From Neodontobutis hainanensis (Eukaryota > Chordata > Actinopteri > Gobiiformes > Odontobutidae), in contig JALDNG010004498.1 in NCBI GenBank assembly GCA_024349245.1, positions 1 to 64,000 of the forward strand: DNA of 64,000 nt, in the 5' to 3' direction. Below are positions 54,840 to 64,000 of the stretch, one piece after another. The notes below the pieces were generated by a model. The model was not told where the DNA came from and ran no database searches. It saw only the letters and a list, made by a program, of their open reading frames with translations. The position numbers and the translations under genes were made by a program. Position 1 is the stretch's first letter; every line of letters starts with the position of its first letter.

Positions 54840-56042
54840 ATAAATTATCTTTTCAGAAACCCCAGACAGTACTTCCCTGGGTGGGGAAATGTTGGCAGTG
54901 GTTACTTCAGACTGTTCCTGTGTCATTGCTAGTCTCTGAAAACCGAGTTTGTCTCCCTTTACTTGGGTGCCCTCAACTTCTGCACAAAGAGTTCTGGGTC
55001 TCCCATGGCTTAAGCTTCACAACCCACACATTAATTAGTCCACGCAATCTGTGGTTAATTGGAGCATATTTTGCCACACCCATTATTTTTATGATGCAGT
55101 TCCAACTACTACTTCCAACACTCTTGCTCCGCCAAGCCAATAGACCTTACTTTTGTCCCTTCCAATTACCATGACCTGAAGAAAGGGTTTTCTAAGGATA
55201 GGGCCTATTCACTACCCCCACACAGGTGCTATGACTGTGGTACTGAGTTAATCTCTGGGGCAACTCTACTGACAAGCTAACTCTAAACTTCTCCAAACCA
55301 GAATGGAAGGCTATAGAGACATACATCTCCATAGACTCAATCTAAACTCCATAGCCTCCCTCTAATATGGCTGCCGGATTAATCCGCCCCTCTTCCTCTC
55401 CAGTTGGGGCAGGGGATTTTTTTGTGAACAAGAAGGACAAATCCCTGTGAACTTGTATTGACTATAGGGGCTCAATGAATAACCATAAATAACAAGTACA
55501 ATCTAACGCTCATGGACTTCTTTCAGCTCCATGAGGCTTCAATTTTCACTAAACTGGACCTTTGTAATACCTACCATTTGGTCAGAATAAAGGAGGGAGA
55601 TGTATGGAAGACTGCTTTCACTACAACACACACTCAGTATTTAGTCATGTCTTTTGGGTTAACTAATGCTCCTGCTGTTTTTCAAGCTCTCATAAATTGA
55701 GACATGTTGAACAGATTGTTTTTTGTGTATTTGGATGACATCTTGATTTTCTCTTGCACCTTGGATGAACATGTGCAGCTTGTCAGATTGGTTTTACAAC
55801 ATCTGCTGGAGAACAGACTTCTTGTTAAAGCAGAACATTTCATGCTTCTTCAGTAAGCTTCCTGGGTTTTATTGTTGAGAAGGGACAGATCAAGAGTAAT
55901 CCAGATAAGATCAATGCTGAGTGGCCCACACCATCAGATAGGAAGCAACTCCAGAGATTTTGGGGTTTTGCTCATTTGTATTGAAGATTTATTCCCAATT
56001 ATAGCAGAGTTGCAGCCCCTCTCACTAAGCTAACATCTGTTT
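54840..56042 (+). pseudogene. Sushi-type Gypsy protease end and reverse transcriptase
   Basis: Protease-to-RT linker sequence is readable in mixed frames from 54,840 (PQLLHKEFWVSHGLS near 54,973). RT begins near 55,365 with AAGLIRPSSSPVGAGDFFV. ORF 55,512-55,700 contains IFTKLDLCNTYHLVRIKEGD and FGLTNAPAVFQ. YLDDILIF follows near 55,730 (catalytic box intact), and LGFIVEKGQIKSNPDKI and FIPNYSRVAAPLTKL lie near 55,870-56,030. The RT thumb ends at 56,042, and RNase H and integrase are absent. Several single-base frame changes occur. It belongs to the same broad family as the minus-strand remnant at 35.2-36.6 kb, but the two preserve different domains. Confidence 0.88.
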
Positions 56043-56204
56043 GAATGGTCACCTAAGGGCAAGGAGGATTTATTTAAATAGCACAATTCATTTACTTGGT
56101 AAATGTCTCTTCACCATGTTTAGTTCTAACTCTGGGCACAAGCAGAAGGCCTGTACCAGATGTCTGACGAGGTTTATAAGCAACTGGCATGTCAATGTCA
56201 GAAG

Positions 56205-56455
56205 TATAGCTCAGTGGGTAGAGCGGCCGTCCTTCGACCGGCGGGTGGGCAGATCGATCCCCCCAAACATCATAACATCACACTCTCCCCACATTCTGTG
56301 GTTGTGTTTTTGGGAAGACACATAACCAACATTGTCTCCAGTGAATTTCTGCAACACTGGTAATAATTTAATGTATGTAAAGCGCTTTGAGTGCCTACTA
56401 TAGTAGGTGGAAAAGCACTATATAAAAGATTATTATTATTACCATTAAGAGACTT
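56205..56455 (+). mobile_element. tRNA-derived SINE (cgctttgag tail family)
   Basis: A tRNA-like head (A box tagctcagtgggtagagc and a B-box-like cagatcgatcc) is followed by gtgtttttgggaagacacat and a tail with aagcgctttgagtgcc and gcactatataaaag, ending in an att repeat. It is distinct from the two other SINE families in the window. The B box is slightly degenerate. Confidence 0.8.
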
Positions 56456-57130
56456 TTAAAGTAGCAGTGTTTGTTTTAAAGTCTATTTTCTGAGCTTCAG
56501 GAAGCCAGTGCAGAGATTTTAAAACTGGCGTGATTTGGCTGTACTTCCAGGTTTTGGTTAGAACCAAGCAGCATTGTTCTGTTTATACACTCATTTTGAG
56601 AGTTCAGTGAGCAGGACGTTACAGTAATCTAACCTGCTGGAGATAAAAGCATGGATATGTTTGAGGTGATAAAATGCTGATGATTTAACTGACTTAATGT
56701 GTAATTTCCATGAAGATCCCTAGATTTCAAACCCAATTTTAAGATTTTAGAGAAAGTGACTGCTGACACTTTCGCTTTGTTTTTGTGGCCCAAAGATGAT
56801 TAATTCAGTCTTGTTTCTGTTCAGGTGGAGAAAATTATTATGCATCCACACGTCAATCTGTTTGATGCAGTAACACAGTGAATGGATTCACTTATGTCTT
56901 CAAGATAGGACTGAACCCATTTAAGAGTAGTTCCAGAGATACCTATCCATTCCTCTAATCTTTGTGACAGGATTTCATGGTCCACTGTATCAAACACAGC
57001 ACTCAAGTCCAACAGAACTAAGACAGAGACTTTGCCCGCGTCAGTGTTCAGACGGATGTCATTTGTGACTTTGAATGTAGTCTTGGTCCTGACTGAAAAG
57101 GAAAAAAAGCCGCTATTAAGCAATAGAAAG
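56456..57130 (-). pseudogene. L2-like LINE, RT N-terminal half
   Basis: ORF 56,821-57,123 reads KVSVLVLLDLSAVFDTVDHE and LSQRLEEWIGISGTTLKWVQ, the finger and palm A motif of L2/CR1-type RT with the first catalytic Asp kept. Sequence further left (56,456-56,820) looks like more RT and carries frame breaks. It lies next to the dispersed repeat at 57,305-57,420 and is opposite in orientation to the LINE fragment at 57,470. Confidence 0.75.
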
Positions 57131-57304
57131 TCATTAAGTTATTGATGAACAATTTTTTCAATGACTTAACCTAAAAATGTCAGGTTTGATATGGGCTGAT
57201 AGTTGTTGAGCACTGTAGCATCAAGACTGCTCTTCTTTAGAGAGGCTTAATGACAGCAGTCATTTAAGGCCATTGGAAATGTTCCAGACTGTAAGGAATT
57301 ATTG

Positions 57305-57420
57305 ACTATATCAGCGAGTTGTGGTAACAAACTGCTTAATACTGATTTTTAGAAATCTAGTGGGTAAAATATTAAGGCAGCAGGTGGATGAACTCAGGCT
57401 GGAGACAGTTTTTTATAATT
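57305..57420. repeat. Dispersed repeat, inverted copy of 23,030-23,180
   Basis: See the partner entry. The shared blocks are tgatttttagaaatctagtg (57,340-57,359) and aactcaggctggagacagtt (57,390-57,409), inverted at the other site. Confidence 0.6.
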
Positions 57421-57469
57421 GTTCTGTCATTAATGGGTTTAAAATGCCAAAGAACCCGACCAAGTGTCT

Positions 57470-57770
57470 CCTAGGTTGCTGCTGTGTTGTCCTGTTGAAG
57501 GTACGCATTACTGGCTTCAGATCAGGGAATTCACAGGCCTACATACAGAGCTAATCTAAAGAGGGGCCTAAAACAGGCCAAGCACTGCTACAAGCTAAAG
57601 ATAGAGGAGAACTTTTCCAACGCCAACCCTCGACGCATGTGTTAGGGCATCCAGGCCATCAGGGACTACAAAACCACCCACTCCACCGCCACAGCCACTG
57701 ATGTCCTCTTCTTGTACGAGCTTAATGACCTTTATGGTCACTTTGAGAGAGACAATATAATGTAGCAGCA
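57470..57770 (+). pseudogene. LINE (family B), endonuclease-RT linker fragment
   Basis: ttgaaggtacgcattactgg (57,496-57,515) matches 63,670-63,690 of the LINE at the window end. It continues with a linker containing KIEENFSNANPRRM and GIQAIRDYKTT-like readings in shifting frames. Both edges are sharp. It is a short internal piece of the same LINE family. Confidence 0.7.
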
Positions 57771-58254
57771 TAAATAAATCCACTTTAGCAAAAGCGTTAA
57801 CTTGAGCGAGAATGTGAGCATTAATCTGTGTTAGAAAAAGGGATAATTGTAAATGGAGGCTGCTGTCCTGAGTTTAAACAATAACTTTAGACATAGAGTC
57901 ATCTTAAATCATTTGTTCACCTGTTAGTCAAAGAGATGCTCTGGTGGATCATGTGCTGCCTTCTGTGTCTCTGCTGCAGCTACTGAGAGTAAAGAGCAGC
58001 TCCAACTTAAGTTCTGTGGACCAAATCCAACCAGAATTGTCCCAGAATTTAGGCACATTTTTAAGTTTGAACAGCAAAATTTGGAAAAATGGCTGAGGAG
58101 TTGAAATGCGCCAAAAATCGGCAGGAAAAAAAACGATAATAGACAGAAGAACAATAATTAATGTAATTGTTAAATTGATGTAACGCCCCCTCCACACCAC
58201 TGCACCTCATTTTTGTTTCCTGTGGCTACTAAGGCTGGACCCAAGCTCAGAAGG
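57771..58254. other. No gene recognised
   Basis: Short overlapping minus-strand ORFs (57,924-58,200) lack recognisable domains. Confidence 0.3.
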
Positions 58255-58445
58255 CTAGGTGGCAGAGTGGTTAGCACTTCTGCCTCACAGCAAGAAGATC
58301 CTGGGTGGGTTTCCTCCGGGTGCTCCGGTTTACCCTACCACTAAATACATGTACAATAGTACCCCACACACATGGGGCCAGGACTCTGCAAAAGAGGATT
58401 CTAAACTCAGTGGGACTTTCCTGGATAAATAAAAGGTTAGGTTAA
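58255..58445 (+). mobile_element. SINE head joined to a retroelement tail
   Basis: The head ggtggcagagtggttagcac with a partial body (58,255-58,340) belongs to the SINE family of 12,296-12,693. It breaks off and is followed by ctcagtgggactttcctgga and aataaaaggtt, a tail resembling that near 15,250. Confidence 0.7.
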
Positions 58446-59189
58446 AATAGGCAGTTATCGCACCCAGGTGAAACATGCTATGCTGTTTGGCGTATTGTAT
58501 GGGATGCTTTGTGGCATTTGTGTAGCAATGGCTTTCTTCTGAAAACTTGAATATGCAGCCCATTTCTTTTTAAAGTGCATCTTGAAACAACCACACCACT
58601 TTTTTCCCAGCTAGTCCTGTACTTCAGCTTAAGTTATTTGTGTTTTTTTTTCTTTGCATCGCAAACAAATTTCCTGGCAGTTGTGGCTGAGATTTTTGTT
58701 GATCTTTTCATTTCCACTTCTTAGAATTTGAACACTGCTGAGTGGCATTCTCACAATTATAAAACAATTAATAAACAATTAATTAATTTATTTTAATAAT
58801 ATTAATTTAAATAATATTTTAATTCATTTGCGCATGGGGATCTCGCTCTTTAATAGAACTTAGTGTGTATGAGGTCCTTGGTTCTATCGCCAGCATCTCC
58901 AGATCTTCTTATGAGATCCAAACAAGCAAACAAAGCAAATTGCCACATTTGGATGTTAAAATCAAACACTCAAATTGAGATCATATAACACAAAATCTCC
59001 ATCGAAATGTTTTCTGCAGACAAAAATAACACACACATCTAAGTTGTAAATTTGGTGTAGCCTTGAGTTTCCATTAAGACATCTTAGGTTTCTGTAGACT
59101 GACTCTGAATGATATGAGTTCATTTCTTAGCCACAGACGTAAAGAGCTCTTAATCTTAAGATTGCTTGTTTGAGGTAGGGTACACTGGG
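58446..59189. other. No gene recognised
   Basis: AT-rich sequence with short aattaatt-type runs (58,760-58,825). No ORF of note. Confidence 0.3.
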
Positions 59190-59398
59190 GCGCAGTGGCT
59201 CAGTGGTAGAGCAGTCGTGCTCAACCAGAAATTATGCGGTTCGATTCCCACTCTCCCCACAGTTCATACTGTCATTGTGTCCTTGGGCAAGACACTTAAC
59301 CCACATTGCCCCCAGTGGTGTTCCAGCTGTAACACTGGTGAATAGAAGCTTCATGTAAGTTGCTTTGGATAAAAGTGTCTGCTAAATTACAAAAAACA
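59190..59398 (+). mobile_element. tRNA-derived SINE, full length (gctttggataaaag tail family)
   Basis: The head has an A-box region (tggctcagtggtagagc) and a perfect B-box consensus (ggttcgattcc). The body has tccttgggcaagacacttaa, and the tail gtaagttgctttggataaaa followed by gtgtctgctaaa. Partial relatives lie at 21,375 and 30,393. This is the best preserved of the three. Confidence 0.88.
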
Positions 59399-60804
59399 TA
59401 ATGTTATGGTTCAAGAGGACCTGCATTTATGTGGCAACAGATCCATAATAGAGCCTTAGCTACAATGTACAGTATTTTGTGCCATTGTGGTAAACTATGT
59501 GTTTATTATAGCTGAAAACACTTCAATCTTCCTTTATTTCTGTGATTCATATCAAAGAGTGAAGCAGGAAGTCACCCTATAATGCATTTGACAGTAACAA
59601 AAGCAGACTTAGTCAATGAACACATTTATTCCTGAATCAAAGCTGATGGAGCAGAGGGAAATTCCTGGATGTAGACCAAGTCATAAGATTATCTTGTATG
59701 GATTATCAAATCTGCCACATGATTCGGTTAAACGTCGAGTTTAACCAAATCATAGTGGCATTAACGCTGATTTCGGTTCACTCAGACATGAGCACACCTC
59801 TTTTCTAGAGTACTAAAAGTTGAAACTCACTCGGTTTTACTGCACCCAAGGTTGATCCTCATGCAGACAGAGAGATCTGAATCAACTCTAATCACACAAA
59901 TATAAACATGCAGAATCAAACACAAATTATTGCCATAGTAAAGATGTGGTTGAATAGTGCTGTTACTCCCATTAGCACTTCTGTGTACACAGCACCGACT
60001 GTCAGCTGCATTATACATGCACTCTGTCAGGACACAGGGATGAGGAAGATTACTGTGTGGAGTGAAGTAGAGGAGAAACGAGTCACTGTAGAATTGCTCA
60101 CAACAATAGGCTATATTTATTTATTTAAATGTTCTTTGAAAAGACAGAAATGGCACATAAAGACAAAATATAGAATTCACAAACAGTGCAGTGAGTTTAT
60201 GATTCGCAAGACGACTAGAGCCACTGGAGTAATATTCCCATTGTTAAAGTGAAATTACGCAATTGATGATTCTTTTGTTTATTGTAATATGAATCATCAG
60301 TTTAAAAAACAAACAAACAAACAAGACCTTTAACCAGTTTACACAAGCGCTTAAAAAGGTAAAGATAATTGTTGGATCACATGGATCAACCAGACACAAA
60401 GCTCGAACTTTACCAAGCACAAAGATCTGCACTAAGAACTCAAACTGTTACGCAGCATTTGTTAAGTTCTGTAACTTTTGGTTTCATACAACAGTTTGAA
60501 TTGGGGGGGATGGTCACTTATCACAAACAAACAGCCGGATACAATACACAACCCAAGACTAAAATGGCAAAGCAGCACATCAAATTGATCAGCTGAGACT
60601 CCGCTACAAGCCCATCTAAGCCATTTACATTTACTCCAAACACAAACCAAACAGCAAGCAGACAGAATCAGGTGGTGCCAGAATTTGCCAAATTCTGCCC
60701 TATTTTTTAATAAAGGAAACTCTGCCTGACCATTTCATAAAAATAAAAAAAAATCTTAACAGTTTTGGTTTGTTTAGTTTAGTGTTTGAGATTTAACAGA
60801 CTTT
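59399..60804. other. No gene recognised
   Basis: Includes a 114-codon plus-strand ORF at 59,908-60,252 with no recognisable domain, and several shorter ones. No matches inside the window. Confidence 0.3.
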
Positions 60805-61015
60805 GTGGCAGAGTGGTTAGCACTTCTACCTCACAGCAAGAAGGTTGTGAGTTTAAAACCCGGCTGACTCAAACATTCTCGGTCTTTTTGTGAGGAGTCT
60901 ACATGTCCTCCGCATGTTACCGTGGGTTCTCTCCGGTACTCCAGCTTCCTCCCACCGTCCAAAGACATGCATGTATAGGTTAATTGGCAACTCTAAAGTG
61001 TCCCTATTGAAAGAG
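60805..61015 (+). mobile_element. tRNA-derived SINE, 5' half
   Basis: The head tggcagagtggttagcactt with B box gagtttaaaacc is followed by the body ccaaagacatgcatg. It stops after gcaactctaaagtgtcc and lacks the aagcggtagaa tail. Same family as 12,296-12,693. Confidence 0.85.
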
Positions 61016-61462
61016 GACCCCCTAAAATGAGATGATTCATCTCAAGGATCTATCCTCAGAAAAAATGTAAATAATATATAAATCTAAAAAAAAAGGGATA
61101 GTAATTCAAATATTTTTATTTTTATTTATTTATTTTTTTTTTAAAAAGGCGGAAATGTTTTTAGTTTTTTTCGCTATTTTCCATCTTGATTTATTCTAAA
61201 ACTAAAAAAAATGTCAGTGCCACTGGTAAAAAAAAAAAAAATTCCCTTAATTTTTTTTACAACGGAATTATTGAAATACACCTTGCAGTTAAAAAGATAC
61301 AGTCAATTTACTGTGGACATGTTCTTTTAAAGCAAAAAAGGGTTAAAAGCGGACTATTGGACTTTCCCATACGCTGTGAATTCTGTTACATGACAATGAG
61401 GTGTATGCCTCCTGTAGACAGCTTTTACTGAGGTGAATGTGTCTCTTCAGAGGCTCATTTTA
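61016..61462. other. No gene recognised
   Basis: T/A-rich sequence with homopolymer runs. An 81-codon ORF (61,186-61,431) is Lys-rich at the start because of poly(A) and looks fortuitous. Confidence 0.35.
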
Positions 61463-61727
61463 CAGTTCATTCATTTTCTACCACTTTGTCCCGTTAGGGG
61501 TCGCGGGTGACTGGAGCCTATCCCAGCAGCTTTGGACCTGAGACAGGGTACACCCTGGACAGTGGCCAGTTAGTCGCAGGGCTGACATTTAGAGACAGAC
61601 AATCATTTACTCCTCACAGAAAGACCGGAGATGGCCGAGAATATTTTAGTCGGCCGGGTTTTGAACTCACGACCTTCTTGCTGTGAGGCAGGAGTACTAA
61701 CCACTCTGCCACATGCACCCCTCACAC
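61463..61727 (-). mobile_element. tRNA-derived SINE with internal deletion
   Basis: The inverse complement has the head (tggcagagtggttagtactc), the start of the body, and the complete tail with aaagtggtagaaaatg. About 130 bp of the middle present in the 12,296 copy is missing near 61,603. Same family. Confidence 0.85.
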
Positions 61728-62291
61728 TTTACAGTTGAACTGGAGAAATACAATAATCAGACTTGAGTAGGCCGTTCAATTAAACATCTGCAATTCATAC
61801 AGAACTCAGCAGCTCAAATTCTAACAAAGACTGTCAAGACCAACTATCAGGAACAGGTATAAGGACTCTCAATGCATACCCCACAAAAGGCAGCTGTTTA
61901 TTTCCAGGGCAAAAGTAAAAAAATCACAGTCCATAAGACGAGGTCTAAACAAGGCTAAGGTCAGAACCACTAGAAGTTCAATACAATAAACGGTAAGTAA
62001 CCTGCCTAGCAACCTCACACAAGTGGGTAAATACAATCTGTTTTTGAACAGGGGAAAATACACAGACTATAAAGGGCACACAACGAGGCACAAGTGGAGC
62101 ACATCAGGGGCGGAGCAGGTTATCCCAGTGGAGGGAAAGACACAAGGGCAGGAAGTCAATTTGAAAGAAAGACAAGGGTATGGCACTTCACAATAAGACA
62201 TGGGAAATAAGATACATAAGATACATAAACAGACTCACTAACACAGAACACGAGGGATATGACAATGACAAATCAGGACAAAGACATTCTT
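61728..62291. other. No gene; unclassified repeat-like sequence
   Basis: The style (aaatacacagactataaagg, acataagatacataaacag) resembles the untranslated or LTR part of a fish retroelement. I cannot define ends or orientation. Confidence 0.3.
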
Positions 62292-62400
62292 TCATATTAC
62301 GGCTGTTTTAAAGTCCCTGCACTGGCTCTAGTTCATATCAGAATTGACTTAAAAAGTATTCAAATTGTTTACAAAGCCATTTTTGTTGAAATGGAAAAGC
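62292..62400 (+). pseudogene. Short L2-like RT fragment
   Basis: ttttaaagtccctgcactgg and the next 60 bases resemble the LHWLPV...RI...KI..L.YKA region of L2-type RT seen at 37,010-37,080. Only about 35 codons remain. Confidence 0.5.
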
Positions 62401-62433
62401 CTCAGATTTATGTTGCCTTCAATTTGAAGTGAT

Positions 62434-63700
62434 CCAAGATGGCGCGAGCAGATCGCGAGGCCCAGTGTCTCTCCAGATTCTGCAATTTTGCTGTATTTTT
62501 CTTACTCATCTCATGCCTGATCGTGCAGAACAGCTGTGCCTTAACATCGTTCACTCGATGTGAGCTTTTGGACATTTGTTTGCGAATTCCAGACAGTTTT
62601 TTCAACTTCAACTTCCTCCTGAGATCGCCAGGACACCTTAGGCGATTCACTCTACCCGGCTGGGCGGAAGTGCTCGTAGGCGGCATCGAGATCGTAAACA
62701 AAGGCGGGGAAGCGCGGAGGACTAAGAGCTAAGCTAAAGCTAACACCACACCGCTCTCTTTACCCAGCATCTTCCTCGCCAATGTAAGATCACTGGTGAA
62801 CAAAATGGAGGAGATTCGACTTAGCCTCACTCACAGCAAAAGACTTTTGAACTGTAATGTTTTAATCTTCACGGAAACATGGCTACACAGCGGCATACCG
62901 GACAATACTATCGAGCTAGTGGGATGCTACACACACCGGCGGATAGAACACTAGATGGCTCCGGTAGGACCAGAGGTGGTGGATTGTGCATTTACATTAA
63001 CAAAGCTTGGTGCACGAACTCTGTTATTGTCAGGAGTCATTGTTCAGCCAACCTTGAGTTTCTCATGGTTAGATGTAGACTGTTTTATCTACTTCTTCGA
63101 ACATTATCACGGCAGCCTATATTCCCGGATGCTGATGCAAAGCTTGCTATGAAAGAACTTCACGCAGCCATCAGTAACAACAGACCGCTCATCCGAAGCT
63201 GCATTTATTGTTGCAGGTGATTTTAATCCTTCAAATCTAAAGACAGTGCTTCCAAAATTTCACCAGCATGTTTCCTGTCACACCAGAGGAAACAAAACTT
63301 TAGACCATGTTTACACAAACATGGCTCGACCTTACGTTGCAACCCCCTCCCCTCCTAGGACAGTCAGATCACCTTTCTTTGTTCCTCACCCCAAACATGC
63401 ACCCCTCATCAATCGTGTGAAGCCATCAGTAAGGACCATCAAAGGTGTGGCCTGGAGGGGCAGATTTCTCATTCCAGGAAAGGTTTCTACACACAGACTG
63501 GAGTACATTTGCTTCTCAGGCTACCAGTGGCACTGACATCGAACGCTATACATCATCAGTATTGGATTACATCCACTTCACCATAGACAATGTCACAACT
63601 CAGAAGCAGATAACCACATACAAATCATTCAAATCAGAAGCCATGGATGAACAAGGAGGTGTGCCTCCTGTTGAAGGCACGCAATACTGCCTTCAGATTA
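62434..63700 (+). pseudogene. LINE (family B), 5' end and endonuclease
   Basis: The large ORF starts at the ATG of caagatggcgcgagc (ORF 62,439-62,732), with a hydrophobic stretch (AVFFLLISCLIV). After frame changes it gives the apurinic-type endonuclease: IFLANVRSLVNKMEEIRLSL near 62,770, FTETWLHSGIPDN near 62,868, GGGLCIYINKAW near 62,973, VAGDFNPS near 63,213 and TRGNKTLDHVYTNMA near 63,290. The catalytic Glu (TETW) and Asp (GDFN) contexts remain. The linker ends at about 63,700, where L2 sequence of another family takes over. No RT of its own follows. Confidence 0.88.
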
Positions 63701-64000
63701 GGAAAATTAGACCTTTCCTATCGGAGCACTCTACGCAAATCCTAGTTCAGGCTCTTGTCTTGTCCAAACTGGATTATTGCAGTGCTCTTCTGGCTGGACT
63801 CCCTGCCTGCACAACCAAACCTCTGCAGCTGATTCAGAATGCAGCAGCAAGAGTGGTCTTTAAAGAACCGAAGAGAGCACACGTAACTCCTCTCCTCATT
63901 AGGTTACACTGGCTCCCGGTTGAGGCACGCATTAAGTTCAAAGCTATGCTCTTGGCCTACAAGACCACCACTGGCTCCGCCCCCCTCATATCTTCACTCA
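63696..64000 (+). pseudogene. L2-like LINE RT 3' segment (runs off the window)
   Basis: The segment matches 1897-2202 with about eight visible substitutions and one extra c near 63,985. It encodes KIRPFLSEHSTQILVQALVL, the DYCSALLAGLPACTTKPLQL context and RLHWLPVEARIKFKAML. It starts directly at the break of the family B LINE and continues past the window edge. Confidence 0.92.

Noticed and set aside
59190..59262. Functional tRNA gene at the SINE head
   Set aside because: The A and B boxes are good, but no closed cloverleaf with a matching acceptor stem can be drawn, and the sequence continues into a SINE body and tail.
59908..60252. 114-codon ORF as a host gene
   Set aside because: No recognisable domain, no splice or promoter context and no neighbouring exons; length alone is not support in AT-rich DNA.

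Overview
The window is repeat-dense, AT-rich vertebrate DNA and almost certainly comes from a teleost fish. The reason is the combination of element families: an RTE/Rex3-like LINE, several L2/CR1-type LINEs, a DIRS-type tyrosine-recombinase retrotransposon, a Gmr1-like Gypsy element with integrase ahead of reverse transcriptase, sushi-type Gypsy, Penelope-like, Tc1/mariner and hAT elements, class I endogenous retrovirus (ERV) remnants and tRNA-headed SINEs. I found no host protein-coding gene, no intact tRNA or rRNA gene and no CRISPR array. Nearly every ORF with recognisable similarity is a decayed transposable-element ORF; the species cannot be fixed from the sequence.

Layout. 0-9 kb: a DIRS end fragment, then an AT-rich repeat (called R1 here) split by nested insertions (an L2 fragment, an antisense LINE and a Tc1-like element), then a nearly complete RTE/Rex3-like LINE whose 5' part is inverted. 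9-16 kb: the 5' end of another LINE, ERV pol, a 0.77-kb repeat with an inverted partner near 41 kb, a SINE, and a hAT MITE with a perfect 8-bp target duplication. 16-20.6 kb: the Gmr1-like element. 21-26 kb: LINE pieces, a Tc1 transposase fragment joined to an internally deleted DIRS copy, and a deleted Tc1-like element. 26-34 kb: mostly unrecognised sequence with a complete R1 copy and LINE/SINE fragments. 34.7-40 kb: Penelope-like, Gypsy, L2 and LINE reverse-transcriptase remnants. 40-45 kb: largely unrecognised. 45.6-48.4 kb: ERV gag-pro-pol. 48.9-54.2 kb: a DIRS element complete in structure. 54.8-64 kb: Gypsy protease-RT, SINEs and LINE pieces, ending in a LINE/L2 chimera.

The best-supported system is the DIRS element at 48,936-54,216. 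It has gag-like, RT/RNase H and tyrosine recombinase regions on the minus strand, inverted terminal repeats, and an internal complementary region that carries, joined together, the complements of both outer ends. That is the hallmark of replication through a circular intermediate. The Gmr1-like element, the twin-primed LINE, the SINE/LINE shared 3' tail and a set of perfect snap-back palindromes inside retroelement ORFs are the other notable points. Coordinates of decayed elements are approximate (often +/-20 bp) because they were aligned by eye.
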